NCBI RefSeq assembly: GCF_020852615.1
Contig: NZ_JADZAJ010000013.1
Location: forward strand, 21,470-85,469
Direction: 5' to 3'
From: Nitrosomonas sp.
Lineage (GTDB): Bacteria > Pseudomonadota > Gammaproteobacteria > Burkholderiales > Nitrosomonadaceae
Length of the DNA: 64,000 nucleotides
Below are positions 31,325 through 42,238 of the stretch, piece after piece. The notes below the pieces were generated by a model, which worked only from the letters and a program-made list of their open reading frames with translations, searched no databases and had not been told where the DNA came from. A program made the position numbers and the translations under genes. Every line of letters begins with the position of its first letter. The stretch's first letter is position 1.

Positions 31325-33412
31325 ATGAATGTCAGCAGATCAAAACAGGCGAAAATGATCTGGCGGGTCAGATTCGGACCTCACCAGTTTGCATGGTTTT
31401 TATCGCTGGTATCCGCCAGTATTTTTGCACAAGAATCAACAGTAATGCTTGGTGAGGTTACGGTAAGCTCCGGTAGCGGTTCTCTGCCAGCCGGAAGCAT
31501 TCTGACTTCCGTGGATATCATGGGTGCCGAGCGTGTTCAGGATAAGAATGTGATGAACAGCTGGGAACTGATAGGCCAAATGCCGGGCATTCAGCTGACA
31601 GAATTCCGTCTTGGAGCCGAATCCGGGAAACCCTCGTTCCGTGCTTTTAATGGAGAAGGCTATATCAACGGCATCAAGCTGTTGATAGATGGCGTCCCAA
31701 GCAACGTCAACAGCGGCAATATGCGCTATCTGGATATGATATTTCCGCTAGACATCGACTATATTGAGGTTGTCCGGGGCACCAACGATCCACGTTATGG
31801 CCTGCACAATATTGGCGGGAATATCAGTGTGGCAACGCGGCAAGGGGGAAATTATTCCGATGGCCGTCTGACTTATGGAAGTTTCAATACCCGGGAACTT
31901 CAAGCGGCATTGGGATGGGAATCGGGCAGATTCTCCCAAAACTACTTTTTTGCCAAACAGAATTCAGATGGTTACCGGGATCACTCCGAGTCAAAAAAAC
32001 ACAGCCTCGGTGGCAAATGGTTCTACACATTGGATTCAGGAAACATGAAAGCCGGGCTGATTGCACGGATGTATAACCACAAAGCGGAAGAAGCAGGTTA
32101 TCTAACCACAGTTGAACTGGAAACCGACAGATTCCAGTCTCCGGCGAAGAATGCAAATGACCATGACATCCGTGACATGCAGCAAGTCAGTGGTCACCTG
32201 GACTTCCAGATCACACCAAGCCTGGCTTATGGCAGCAAACTCTATTACAACGCCATTAAAGATGATCGCCATATTACCTATAACAGCTACTCCGCTGGCA
32301 CGTCACCTCGGCAACGGCGGTTGTGGAATGAGGAACACATCGGCTGGATAAACACATTAACCTGGCAGATAAGCAAACAGGTCATTGTCGATGGCGGCTT
32401 TAATTACGAGCACCAGAACAATCGGTACAGGCGCTATCGATACCACTACGCTGTTCCCACTGATTTCTTCATCCCGGCATCAATATCCAATGATGACAGT
32501 TACACCTTCAATAATTTTGGCGCATATGTCCAAGCAATCATCAAGCCGACGGAATCCTGGAAGATCATCCCGGCATTCCGCACCGACAACTTCAAGGGAC
32601 ACACAACGCTTAACACCACGGGACTAAACACCTACCCGCTACAGGACTACGGCTGGATCAATCAACCCAAGTTAAGCGTTGTTTACAGCCCAAGTCAGGC
32701 CTTCAGTATTTACGGAAACTGGGGACGCACCTTCCAAATTGTCACCGGTTCCCGCAACCCAGCGTACCTCACGCCGGGTATCAGTGAGTACAGGCCATCA
32801 ATCAACACCGGCATTGAACTGGGGGTCAGGCTCCGACCGTTAAAACGTATGGAAGCACGGGTCGCCGTCTGGCAGCAGGATGCAACGGATGAAGTCGCCA
32901 ACCTACCAAGCGCCGGCGCCACTCAAAACCTGGGCGAAACACGCCGCAGAGGAGTCGACTTCCAGATAACGACCAATATTGCCGAGAAGCTAAAGCTATG
33001 GTACTCGTACTCCTATCAGGAAGCCAAGATTATGGATGGTTACACATCCGGAGGAACGTCACTTGCCGGCAAGGAAGTCTTTTCCACCCCTCGCCATATT
33101 TCCAACGCAGGTATGGAATATAAATTCAGCGAGTATCTGCGTTTCAATTTCCAGGGCCGTGCTCAGAGCAATTACTATATCGATGATTTAAATGCCCAGG
33201 GAAAGTATGGCGGTTATATTCTGTTTGATGGCGGAGCACACTGCGCATTGACGAAAACATTCAGCCTCGACCTTCAGATAAAAAACATTTTTGACCGGGA
33301 ATATGAATATGTCTGGTACGACAACTTCTTCTGGCCAGCGGGATCTTATCAGCCCATGTTTTCCCCTGGCCCTGATCGTGCAGCATACCTGTCACTCAAT
33401 ATAAAAATGTAG
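31325..33412 (+). CDS. TonB-dependent outer-membrane receptor (siderophore type)
   Basis: The 695-residue protein has a signal sequence after a basic N-terminus (hydrophobic stretch about residues 22-36 ending FAQ), a TonB-box-like segment VMLGEVTVSSG, a plug domain with DGVPSNVNSG and DIDYIEVVRGTNDPRYG, and a long barrel. The C-terminus SLNIKM lacks a final Phe. Family members import ferric siderophores. Substrate cannot be told from sequence. No sigma/anti-sigma FecIR pair lies next to it. It is not in an operon with the first receptor. Confidence 0.88.
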   Translation: MNVSRSKQAKMIWRVRFGPHQFAWFLSLVSASIFAQESTVMLGEVTVSSGSGSLPAGSILTSVDIMGAERVQDKNVMNSWELIGQMPGIQLTEFRLGAESGKPSFRAFNGEGYINGIKLLIDGVPSNVNSGNMRYLDMIFPLDIDYIEVVRGTNDPRYGLHNIGGNISVATRQGGNYSDGRLTYGSFNTRELQAALGWESGRFSQNYFFAKQNSDGYRDHSESKKHSLGGKWFYTLDSGNMKAGLIARMYNHKAEEAGYLTTVELETDRFQSPAKNANDHDIRDMQQVSGHLDFQITPSLAYGSKLYYNAIKDDRHITYNSYSAGTSPRQRRLWNEEHIGWINTLTWQISKQVIVDGGFNYEHQNNRYRRYRYHYAVPTDFFIPASISNDDSYTFNNFGAYVQAIIKPTESWKIIPAFRTDNFKGHTTLNTTGLNTYPLQDYGWINQPKLSVVYSPSQAFSIYGNWGRTFQIVTGSRNPAYLTPGISEYRPSINTGIELGVRLRPLKRMEARVAVWQQDATDEVANLPSAGATQNLGETRRRGVDFQITTNIAEKLKLWYSYSYQEAKIMDGYTSGGTSLAGKEVFSTPRHISNAGMEYKFSEYLRFNFQGRAQSNYYIDDLNAQGKYGGYILFDGGAHCALTKTFSLDLQIKNIFDREYEYVWYDNFFWPAGSYQPMFSPGPDRAAYLSLNIKM

Positions 33413-33915
33413 TGTGGACACAGGAAATCTCGAAAATGGAAACAACCATCATCCACAGAATTTAAATAACCTCCACACGAGTGCCAGGGAAATACTGATT
33501 TATTTCGTCATCACCAGGAACAGGAACACAGTGGCACGATGATCCAGAACTCATAATTCTAAAAATATCTGATCTGAATTATTTCACTCCACTCACGATA
33601 ACGCTTATCGATTTAATCAGCGTATCCCTAACGTTTACGCTACAGAGCAGATTGGCAGTCAGGATGAGGTAAGCAGTACACATCAAGACATGCTGCATAT
33701 GAGTATACAATTGCAAAGCAAGCTTTAAAGGTCTGTTTTTGCCAAACAAACCCGGCAAAACCCAGGGCAGTTCAGGCAGATATTACGCTCATCCTTATCA
33801 AACCTGACTAGCGTCGGCTTTACGCCAAGATGGCTTTTCGTAGTGCTGTGCTGTTGTACAAACCGGGCGCTTATACTATTATCCGAAGCTTCCCAGTAAA
33901 TTAATATGAGGAAAA
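33413..33915. other. Gene-free region of about 500 bp
   Basis: No coding frame here looks real. The only ordered element is the 15-bp palindrome CGATAA-CGC-TTATCG at 33596-33610, of unknown function. Base composition is more AT-rich than the flanking genes. The end of the region should carry the promoter of the small lipoprotein gene. Confidence 0.5.
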
Positions 33916-34110
33916 ATGATGAAATATATGTATTTATTTATTGCATGCACTGCTATTGCATTAAGTGCATGCGAAGAGAAAAAAAGTCTTGACGGACATT
34001 CAATGGAAAAACCACCTCCCTCAGCTTTTATGGAACGTGATTCAGCTCCGGATCTTGATAAAGCTGAAGACACTTCAGAAAGCGCAGCACCATCTGAAGA
34101 AAAGAACTAA
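33916..34110 (+). CDS. Small lipoprotein of unknown function
   Basis: The 64-residue product has a lipoprotein signal (MMKYMYLFIACTAIALSAC) with the lipobox LSAC at residues 16-19, then about 45 residues that are polar, acidic and rich in Ser, Pro, Glu and Lys, with no folded-domain features. GAGGA precedes the ATG at good distance. It resembles the small entericidin/LptM-like class of lipoproteins only in layout, not clearly in sequence. It stands alone between the TonB receptor and nnrS. Confidence 0.7.
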   Translation: MMKYMYLFIACTAIALSACEEKKSLDGHSMEKPPPSAFMERDSAPDLDKAEDTSESAAPSEEKN

Positions 34111-34176
34111 ATTCAAAATCTCGGGCTTCGCGTCGCAGTGTTATCCGAGCAATTCAGGTAATCTGACATGAAGCCA

Positions 34177-34228
34177 TGCATAGCCTTTCCCAACCAGGTT
34201 TGCAACATCGCCAGGCAAAGGCTATGCA
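34177..34228. repeat. Inverted repeat with 12-bp arms between the small lipoprotein gene and nnrS
   Basis: TGCATAGCCTTT (34177-34188) and AAAGGCTATGCA (34217-34228) are perfect inverted arms around a 28-base loop. The genes on both sides converge on it (lipoprotein plus strand, nnrS minus strand). It may act as a bidirectional terminator although no strong T-run follows. Confidence 0.5.
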
Positions 34229-34270
34229 GTAGAAACAAACCAGCAATACTTCCCTTTACAGAAATATAAA

Positions 34271-35509
34271 TCAGCCGGCTTTACCATCCACGCGTGCGCG
34301 CCAGTAGATTGGTGCAAACCTGATTGCCCACAGCAGAAAACAGCTCAGCCAGATACCACCTGCTGCCAGATAGAATTTTGGGGCCAGTGGTGCTGCAGCA
34401 GGGAAAATATCCGGAATAACTCTAAGCAGCACGACTATCTGAAAGGCAATGAACAGCAGCCATGTAAGATGATCCAGCACCAGCGGGAAGCCGCCGTGAC
34501 CCAGCGTAACACGCGAAGCCATCCCCAGCACCATGCTTGCAAAATACCCCACCACCAGCATATGCAGCGGCGCCAGTCCAAATTGGTAATGCTCGCCACC
34601 ACCCAGCCAGAACAGCATACCCTGCAACCCGAAAAACAACATTGCAATCCCCAGCCAGGCAAATGAAATATGCAGCACCGTCAGCAATCGCACACGAAAA
34701 CTGCGGAAAAACTGCCAGGTATAGCTCAAGTAAAGCGCGCAACAGGCAAGCAGCAGATCCGGCCACCAGGCATACCCCTGCAAATCTGCCAGCTGCAACA
34801 CACCATGCGCAACCGCACAACCTACCATCAGCCATAACAGCCAGAATGGCCGGACCACGACATAATTTTCCAGCACACGGCTTGAAAAAAACGGGATCAT
34901 CCGGTGCGATACTGTGAGCAGAATCGGCAACATAAAGAACCAGATACCTGCCTGGCGCGAGAAATCAAGCATATCCCTGCTATCTGTCAACACCCACAAC
35001 GTATATGCACATAACCCCAGCCACCCGGCAATGAATGCTGTTCCAGCGATCCAGGCATGCCGCTTATCCCCGGCCGGCGCCGAGAACAGCACACGAAACA
35101 GCGCAGTAACAGCAAGCGCCCACCCGGTTAACATCAACAGCAACCCGGCAGATACCAGGAATTTACCGGCAGTCAGGCCGGCGTAAAACAGAACAACACC
35201 ACTCACCAGCAACAGGCAAACTGTCATGTACTGATTTGCCCTGATTTTTTCACCGTTCATCCAGTTAGGGAACGTGGTAAACAAAAATCCCAGGACAAAG
35301 AACGGGAAAAATGTGTATACCATCAGAAATCCATGTGCCCAGACCGGGGTAATAGTCGAGATACCCCCGTTTTCTGTCACTCCGGCACGCCCGGCCAGCT
35401 CCACTACCCACCAGAGCACGGTCAGCACCGCCTGGAAAGCGCCGGCAAGAAAAAGACTGCGATGAGGTGCTGCTGAAAGATGTTTCCAGATTGTTACCCT
35501 ATTATTCAT
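34271..35509 (-). CDS. nnrS: NnrS family haem/copper membrane protein
   Basis: From the ATG at 35509 the protein is 412 residues with about twelve hydrophobic segments and the NnrS pattern: HRSLFLAGAFQAVL near the N-terminus, WAHGFLMVYTFFPFFVLGFLF, RMIPFFSSRVLENY and the late HMLVVGYFASMVLGMASRVTLGH region with conserved histidines. NnrS proteins are linked to nitric oxide stress and denitrification. The same frame stays open to 36115 but that extension runs antisense through the PHP gene and has no family character. The gene is divergent from the PHP gene with an 88-bp gap. Confidence 0.9.
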   Translation of the reverse strand: MNNRVTIWKHLSAAPHRSLFLAGAFQAVLTVLWWVVELAGRAGVTENGGISTITPVWAHGFLMVYTFFPFFVLGFLFTTFPNWMNGEKIRANQYMTVCLLLVSGVVLFYAGLTAGKFLVSAGLLLMLTGWALAVTALFRVLFSAPAGDKRHAWIAGTAFIAGWLGLCAYTLWVLTDSRDMLDFSRQAGIWFFMLPILLTVSHRMIPFFSSRVLENYVVVRPFWLLWLMVGCAVAHGVLQLADLQGYAWWPDLLLACCALYLSYTWQFFRSFRVRLLTVLHISFAWLGIAMLFFGLQGMLFWLGGGEHYQFGLAPLHMLVVGYFASMVLGMASRVTLGHGGFPLVLDHLTWLLFIAFQIVVLLRVIPDIFPAAAPLAPKFYLAAGGIWLSCFLLWAIRFAPIYWRARVDGKAG

Positions 35510-35597
35510 AAAAACTTTCCTGTAAAACCCAATAAAAGATTGACGCTTGCCTATACCCGGACCTGCCGGGCTATTTTTATCAGTGCTGTAATTTGCT

Positions 35598-36497
35598 ATG
35601 ATGGAAAACCACGTGATTACGCAGCCTTCGATGCCAAATATTGATTTACACAGCCATTCGACCATCTCAGACGGTGTGTTATCACCTTCCCGGTTACTGG
35701 CACACGCTGCCACGCGCGGGGTGACCGTGCTGGCACTGACCGACCACGACGATGTCGCCGGACTGAACGAAGCCACCCGCAGCGCACAGCAGGAAAATAT
35801 CACATTGATCCCCGGTGTAGAAATTTCTGTCACCTGGCACGGCCGGACCCTGCACATTCTGGGTCTTGGGATCGACCCCGAGTACCCCCCTCTGGTTGAA
35901 GGATTGCAGAAAATCCGGGACGGTCGCATGGATCGGGCGCGGGCAATTGCTGCGCAACTGGATAAATTCGGCATCCATGGCAGTTTTGAAGGTGCCAGCG
36001 CCCAGGCTGGTGAAAGCAGATTGATCGGCCGCACCCATTTTGCCCGTTTTCTGGCAGATCGGGGATACGCCAAAGACGTAAAGTCCGTGTTCAAAAAATA
36101 TCTGGTCAAAGGCAAACCCGGCCATGTTTCACATATCTGGGTCAGTCTGGATGAAGCTATCGGCTGGATACGCGGCAGCGGAGGTCAGGCGGTGATTGCT
36201 CACCCTGCCCGCTATAAACTGGGTAACAGCCTGCTCGAACAGTTACTGAATGAATTCTGTGAACTGAAAGGTGCGGGAATCGAGGTTGTCTCCTCCAGCC
36301 ATACACCTGAACAAATGCGGCAATTTGCAGGACTGGCCACCCGTATGAACCTGTACGCATCGTGCGGATCTGACTACCACGGCCCGGGAGAAAGCTACTT
36401 TGATCTGGGCAGATTGCCCGCATTACCCCCGGAATGCACGCCAATATGGGACGGATGGCAGATCCAAAATATTCCGGAACCAGTGCAACAATCCTGA
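35598..36497 (+). CDS. rnm: PHP-domain 5'-3' exonuclease, RNase AM (Rnm/YciV) type
   Basis: The protein (299 residues from 35598; a shorter form starts at the Met of MPNIDLHSHS, 35631) has the PHP metal motifs DLHSHST, LTDHDD, GVEIS and the late GSDYHGPG. It matches the E. coli YciV clade, which trims 5' ends of rRNAs and degrades short oligonucleotides. In E. coli the gene also precedes yciO, as it does here, so the pair is conserved. No strong Shine-Dalgarno is seen before either start. Confidence 0.85.
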   Translation: MMENHVITQPSMPNIDLHSHSTISDGVLSPSRLLAHAATRGVTVLALTDHDDVAGLNEATRSAQQENITLIPGVEISVTWHGRTLHILGLGIDPEYPPLVEGLQKIRDGRMDRARAIAAQLDKFGIHGSFEGASAQAGESRLIGRTHFARFLADRGYAKDVKSVFKKYLVKGKPGHVSHIWVSLDEAIGWIRGSGGQAVIAHPARYKLGNSLLEQLLNEFCELKGAGIEVVSSSHTPEQMRQFAGLATRMNLYASCGSDYHGPGESYFDLGRLPALPPECTPIWDGWQIQNIPEPVQQS

Positions 36498-36605
36498 ATA
36501 AGCAACCGGAACAGACCGGGCAACTGCCTTCCGGCAAGCCGGCCTGAAACAGTCGACCCCAAAAATACCTGATATTTCCCGACCACAACAGCTTATCAAA
36601 CAGCC

Positions 36606-37238
36606 ATGGCCCAATTTTTTTCGATACACCCGCAAACACCTCATAGCAGGCTGATTCGTCAGGCCGTTGATATCTTGCGCAATGGCGGCGTAATAGCGTA
36701 TCCAACCGATTCCTGCTATGCATTAGGCTGCCGGATTGGCAACAAGGAAGCGATGGATCGTATTCGCACCATCCGCAAAGTAGATCAAAATCACAATTTC
36801 ACTCTGGTATGCCGGGATCTGGCGGAAATTGCCACGTATGCCAAAGTGGATAATGCGCAGTACCGTTTACTGAAAGCAGCCACGCCCGGCAGTTATACCT
36901 TCATCCTGACCGCGACGCGTGAAGTACCGCGCCGCCTGCAGCACCCCAGGCGCCATACAATCGGATTGCGCATTCCTGACCACCCGGTTGCACAAGCATT
37001 GCTGACTGAACTGGATGAACCGCTGCTGAGCTCAACCCTTATCCTGCCTGAAGACGAGCTGCCGCTAAATGATGCCGAAGCAATCCGTCATCACCTGGAA
37101 CATCAGATTGAGCTGGTTATGGACGCCGGCTCCTGTGGCACTGACATGACCACGGTGGTTGATCTGACTGAAGCCACACCCAAAATTGCCCGCCTTGGAA
37201 AAGGCGATTTATCACCCTTTGGAATTATTCATGGATAA
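36606..37238 (+). CDS. yciO: YciO/Sua5-like (YrdC) family protein
   Basis: The 210-residue protein has the YrdC fold signatures: GGVIAYPTDSCYALGC near residue 29, the RKVDQNHNFTLVCRDL region, PGSYTFILTATREVPRRL and a TIGLRIPDHP motif. YrdC proteins bind tRNA and make threonylcarbamoyl-AMP, but the YciO branch has an uncertain role. It lies after the Rnm gene as in enterobacteria and overlaps the M50 gene by 8 bp. Confidence 0.85.
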   Translation: MAQFFSIHPQTPHSRLIRQAVDILRNGGVIAYPTDSCYALGCRIGNKEAMDRIRTIRKVDQNHNFTLVCRDLAEIATYAKVDNAQYRLLKAATPGSYTFILTATREVPRRLQHPRRHTIGLRIPDHPVAQALLTELDEPLLSSTLILPEDELPLNDAEAIRHHLEHQIELVMDAGSCGTDMTTVVDLTEATPKIARLGKGDLSPFGIIHG

Positions 37239-37896
37239 CATCATTCAGGGCATCGCTATTTACGCACTGCCGGTCATTTTTGCCATCACCCTGCATGAAG
37301 CCGCACACGGTTATGTTGCCAGGCATTTTGGTGATCTGACTGCCGAAATGGCCGGGCGCATCAGCCTGAACCCACTCAGACACATTGACCCTGTCGGTAC
37401 CATCCTGATTCCCCTGATGATGTTCATGACCAGCAAGCTGGTAATGGGCAGTGGTTTACTTTTCGGCTGGGCCAAGCCGGTACCGGTCAACTTCGGCCGG
37501 TTACGCCAGCCGAAAAAGGATATGCTGTGGGTAGCCGCCGCCGGGCCTGGCGCTAATCTGCTGATGGCCTTTTTCTGGGCAGCTGTCATCAAACTGGGAA
37601 TGAGCATGCCTGACAGTGTTTATATCAAACCCATGGTGCTGATGGGAATTGCCGGCATCGAAATCAACGTAGTGCTCATGGTACTGAATCTGTTGCCGCT
37701 CCCCCCGCTTGATGGCGGACGCATTGCCGTCAGTCTGCTGCCTAACAGTCTTGCCTGGAAATTTGCTCAGATTGAGCCCTATGGTTTTGTAATTCTGCTT
37801 GTGCTGCTCGTAAGCGGTGCCCTGAATGTGGTGTTATGGCCGCTGATCACGATTACCAAGCAGATGATCGTTATGCTCTTTGGTCTTTATATATAA
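37231..37896 (+). CDS. Site-2-protease-like M50 family membrane metalloprotease
   Basis: From the ATG at 37231 the 221-residue protein has the zinc motif HEAAH in the first membrane segment and the third-ligand motif PPLDGG near residue 155, with about six membrane segments and no PDZ domain. This is the compact rhomboid-free M50B type. Its substrate is unknown. An upstream in-frame start at 37186 adds 15 non-hydrophobic residues and a larger overlap with yciO; 37231 overlaps yciO by 8 bp and was preferred. Confidence 0.85.
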   Translation: MDNIIQGIAIYALPVIFAITLHEAAHGYVARHFGDLTAEMAGRISLNPLRHIDPVGTILIPLMMFMTSKLVMGSGLLFGWAKPVPVNFGRLRQPKKDMLWVAAAGPGANLLMAFFWAAVIKLGMSMPDSVYIKPMVLMGIAGIEINVVLMVLNLLPLPPLDGGRIAVSLLPNSLAWKFAQIEPYGFVILLVLLVSGALNVVLWPLITITKQMIVMLFGLYI

Positions 37897-37965
37897 AAAT
37901 TAACAGCTTTTATGCCCCAAGCCAGCCCTGTATTTTTTCGATTCATGACAGCCGGAGCCTTGTAA

Positions 37966-39168
37966 ATGTTTGCTGACCGTGTTCTTTCAGGTATGCGCCC
38001 CACTGGAAACCTGCATCTGGGGCATTATCACGGTGTATTGAAAAACTGGCTGACCTTGCAGCAGCAGTATGAATGTCTCTTTTTTGTAGCCGACTGGCAC
38101 GCGCTGACAACCCATTACGATACCCCCGGAATCATCGAGCAGCACAGCCGGGACATGGTAATAGACTGGCTGGCAGCGGGGATCGATCCTGCTAAGGCAA
38201 CCCTGTTCATTCAGTCAAAAGTCCCGGCACACGCCGAGTTGTACCTCCTGCTGTCAATGATTACCCCGCTTGGCTGGCTGGAGCGTGTTCCCACTTACAA
38301 AGACCAGCAGGAAAAACTTTCCGAGAAAGATCTCAGTACCTACGGTTTTCTCGGGTACCCGTTGCTGCAGAGTGCAGATATCCTGATTTACCGGGCCAAC
38401 CTCGTTCCTGTAGGGGAAGATCAGGCACCTCATCTGGAATTTACACGCGAAATTTCCCGCCGGTTTAATCATATTTTCGGCAAAGAGCCGGATTTTGAGA
38501 ACAAAGCAGCTCAGGCCATTAAAAAAATGGGATCGAGGCAGGGAAAACTTTACAGTGAACTGCGTACTCGCTATCTGGAACAAGGTGATGAAAATGCCCT
38601 GATTGAGGGCAGGTCATTACTGAATGAGCAGCAAAATCTAAGTGTCGATGATCGTGAGCGACTGTCCGGTTATCTGGAAGGAAGAAGCAAGGTCATTCTG
38701 CCCGAGCCACAGACACTATTGACCCGGGCATCCAGAATGCCCGGTCTGGATGGCCAGAAAATGTCCAAATCGTATGGCAATACGATCGGTTTACGAGAAG
38801 ATGCGGACAGTATTGCAAAAAAAATACGTACCATGCCAACCGACCCGGCACGTATTCGTCGCAGCGATCCCGGCAATCCGGAAAAATGCCCGGTCTGGCA
38901 ATTTCACCAGCTTTATTCATCGGCAGAAACCCGCAACTGGGTACAACAGGGCTGTACATCTGCCGGAATCGGCTGTCTGGAATGCAAGCAGCCTGTCATT
39001 CAATCCATATTGGATGAACAGGCCCCCATTCTGGAACGCGCCAGGATGTATGAAGCAGATCCCGCTCAGATAAAAAAAATCATTACCGATGGATGTGAAA
39101 AAGCCAACCAGCTGGCTGAAGAAACGATGCGAGATGTCAGAGCGGCACTGGGGCTGAGCTATCTTTAA
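37966..39168 (+). CDS. trpS: Tryptophanyl-tRNA synthetase
   Basis: The 400-residue class I synthetase has the HLGHYHG signature near residue 18, the adenine/tryptophan-binding YPLLQSADIL segment and KMSKSYGN. The length exceeds the about 334 of E. coli TrpS because of an insert after EFTREI and a longer tail with a CxxxGIGCLECK stretch, as found in many betaproteobacteria. Its stop overlaps the scpA start by one base (TAATG). Confidence 0.96.
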   Translation: MFADRVLSGMRPTGNLHLGHYHGVLKNWLTLQQQYECLFFVADWHALTTHYDTPGIIEQHSRDMVIDWLAAGIDPAKATLFIQSKVPAHAELYLLLSMITPLGWLERVPTYKDQQEKLSEKDLSTYGFLGYPLLQSADILIYRANLVPVGEDQAPHLEFTREISRRFNHIFGKEPDFENKAAQAIKKMGSRQGKLYSELRTRYLEQGDENALIEGRSLLNEQQNLSVDDRERLSGYLEGRSKVILPEPQTLLTRASRMPGLDGQKMSKSYGNTIGLREDADSIAKKIRTMPTDPARIRRSDPGNPEKCPVWQFHQLYSSAETRNWVQQGCTSAGIGCLECKQPVIQSILDEQAPILERARMYEADPAQIKKIITDGCEKANQLAEETMRDVRAALGLSYL

Positions 39169-40004
39169 TGCAACAGAGTTACCCGAACCTCCGGACAGAT
39201 ACGGGAGACAGATTGGATAACACACTGTTAAACGACCCGGTTGCCAGGGTGCAAGGTGTGCCATTGCTGGAAGTTCCGCAGGATTTATACATTCCTCCCG
39301 AGGCACTCCGGATTTTTCTGGAAACATTTGAAGGGCCACTGGATCTGCTGCTTTACCTGATCCGCAAGCACAACCTGGATATCCTGGATATTCCAATGGC
39401 TGAACTCACGCGACAATACATTGCTTATGTCGAAACGATGCGCGCTGACCAGTTTGAGCTGGCTGCCGAATATCTGCTCATGACTGCGCTGTTGATCGAG
39501 ATTAAATCCCGCATGCTGTTACCGCACCCGGCAGCAACTCCGGAAGATGAAACCGATCCCCGTGCCGAACTGGTACGTCGTCTGCTGGAATACGAGCAGA
39601 TCAGGCAGGCTGCCATGCACATACATAGCCTGCCGGTTGCCGGCAAAGATTTCATGCTGACTCATGTCTGGACTGATTTCATCACTGAGAAACAGCTTCC
39701 CGATGTCAGTGCTCAGGATTTGTACGACACCTGGCTGGTTTTAATAGAGCGTCTCCGGCTCAACCGCAATCACACCATCCGTTATGAAACTGTTTCGGTA
39801 CGGGCGTGTATGAGCGAAATCCTGAAAAATTTGCAATCGCGGGGTAATGCTCCCTTTATCGAACTGTTCAGCGACATCACCAATATTCATAAACTGGTAG
39901 CCAGCTTCCTGGCGCTGCTGGAACTGGCACGGGAAGCCCTCGTCAATATTGTCCAGTCAGAGCGCTTTGGAACGATTTATGTCCACGCCATCCGTGCTGA
40001 CTGA
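39168..40004 (+). CDS. scpA: Segregation and condensation protein A
   Basis: The 278-residue acidic kleisin has the N-terminal FEGPLDLLLYLIRKHNLDILDIP motif (split here as family signature, residues about 50-70) and the C-terminal winged-helix region with FLALLELAREALV. With ScpB and SMC it organises the chromosome. The start ATG overlaps the trpS stop. The first 40 residues are variable, so a later start is possible. Confidence 0.93.
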   Translation: MQQSYPNLRTDTGDRLDNTLLNDPVARVQGVPLLEVPQDLYIPPEALRIFLETFEGPLDLLLYLIRKHNLDILDIPMAELTRQYIAYVETMRADQFELAAEYLLMTALLIEIKSRMLLPHPAATPEDETDPRAELVRRLLEYEQIRQAAMHIHSLPVAGKDFMLTHVWTDFITEKQLPDVSAQDLYDTWLVLIERLRLNRNHTIRYETVSVRACMSEILKNLQSRGNAPFIELFSDITNIHKLVASFLALLELAREALVNIVQSERFGTIYVHAIRAD

Positions 40005-40635
40005 TCTGATCGGGATCAGCGCTCCCCTCCCGCTGAGCCAGATCACCCGAATTCTTGAAGCAGCACTGCTTACGACATCAGAACCATTGACTATTGATGA
40101 TTTCAAAAAATTGTTTGATGGTGGTATTGATAAAAAAACATTACAGGAATTACTGGTAAATCTGGGCAAAAAATGGCATGACAGTGGAATAGAATTGGTT
40201 TCAGTCGCCGGGGGTTGGCGCTTCCAGAGCAAACCGGAGATGCAGGTTTTTCTGGATCGGCTTAGTCCGCAAAGGCCACCGCGCTACTCGCGAGCAGTCA
40301 TGGAGACACTGGCGATTATTGCTTACCGGCAACCCGTTACTCGCGGAGATATTGAAGCGATCCGGGGGGTAGCAGTTTCTGCACAAATCATCAAAACGCT
40401 GGAATCACGCGGCTGGATTGAAACCATCGGGCAGCGCGATATACCCGGCAGACCCTATCTTTATGCCACCACCCGGCATTTTCTCGATGATCTGAATTTG
40501 CAGTCACTGGAACAGTTACCCGCCCTGGATAGTTTCAATCCGCTGGATCCGCTTATCAATGAAGCCACGCCAGACGATACGGAAGTACCTGCTATGCAGG
40601 AATCCGGCAAATCTGCCACACATGAATCAACATGA
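39979..40635 (+). CDS. scpB: Segregation and condensation protein B
   Basis: From the ATG at 39979 the 218-residue protein has two winged-helix domains; conserved stretches include [22 protein letters not shown] and [22 protein letters not shown]. It dimerises and stabilises the ScpA-SMC complex. It overlaps scpA by 26 bp. An in-frame TTG at 39949 was not used. The acidic C-terminal tail is variable as usual. Confidence 0.93.
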   Translation: MSTPSVLTDLIGISAPLPLSQITRILEAALLTTSEPLTIDDFKKLFDGGIDKKTLQELLVNLGKKWHDSGIELVSVAGGWRFQSKPEMQVFLDRLSPQRPPRYSRAVMETLAIIAYRQPVTRGDIEAIRGVAVSAQIIKTLESRGWIETIGQRDIPGRPYLYATTRHFLDDLNLQSLEQLPALDSFNPLDPLINEATPDDTEVPAMQESGKSATHEST

Positions 40636-40655
40636 TTTTTATTTCTGGAGACACT

Positions 40656-41903
<1,248 letters not shown>

Positions 41904-41949
41904 AGTCGCACTTCCCCGGGGCAGTACTACCTACCCCCAAAAAAGCAAA

Positions 41950-41980
41950 CCCCGACCTGATATTAAATACCAGGCCGGGG
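41950..41980 (-). terminator. Terminator-like hairpin for csp (minus strand)
   Basis: CCCCGACCTG (41950-41959) pairs with CAGGCCGGGG (41971-41980), one mismatch, 11-base loop. On the minus strand it is followed by TTTGCTTTTTT, a good U-tract, so it can end the csp transcript. Confidence 0.75.
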
Positions 41981-41990
41981 AAAGAAGAAA

Positions 41991-42016
41991 GCTGATCCTG
42001 CCGGATCAGCCTTTTT
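41991..42016 (+). terminator. Intrinsic terminator for icd
   Basis: A perfect 8-bp stem GCTGATCC/GGATCAGC with a TGCC loop is followed by CTTTTT on the plus strand. It lies 88 bp after the icd stop and between the convergent icd and csp genes, next to the minus-strand hairpin. Confidence 0.8.
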
Positions 42017-42028
42017 ATACGATAAAAA

Positions 42029-42232
42029 CTAAGCAGCCTGAATGTTAGAGGCCTGCTTACCTTTTGGTCCCTGTGTAACTTCAAAGCTAACTTTTTGGCC
42101 TTCTTTCAGGGTCTTGAAACCTGTCATGCTGATTGCAGAAAAATGTGCGAATAAATCCTCACTGCCATCGTCCGGTGTAATAAAACCAAATCCTTTAGAA
42201 TCATTGAACCACTTTACTGTGCCTGTTGCCAT
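42029..42232 (-). CDS. Cold-shock domain protein
   Basis: The 67-residue protein is a single CSD with RNP1 (KGFGFI) and RNP2 (LFAHF) motifs. It binds single-stranded RNA/DNA and acts as RNA chaperone. ATG 42232 gives the standard [10 protein letters not shown] start; an upstream start at 42238 adds two residues. It is monocistronic between terminators. Which Csp paralogue it is cannot be told. Confidence 0.95.
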   Translation of the reverse strand: MATGTVKWFNDSKGFGFITPDDGSEDLFAHFSAISMTGFKTLKEGQKVSFEVTQGPKGKQASNIQAA

Positions 42233-42238
42233 TTCCAC

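Noticed and set aside
33596..33610. CGATAA-CGC-TTATCG palindrome as a regulator site
   Set aside because: It is isolated, more than 300 bp from the next gene start, and has no second copy nearby, so no function can be supported.
35510..36115. Long N-terminal extension of the nnrS reading frame
   Set aside because: It runs antisense through the conserved PHP-domain gene and has no membrane or family features; the standard NnrS N-terminus begins at 35509.
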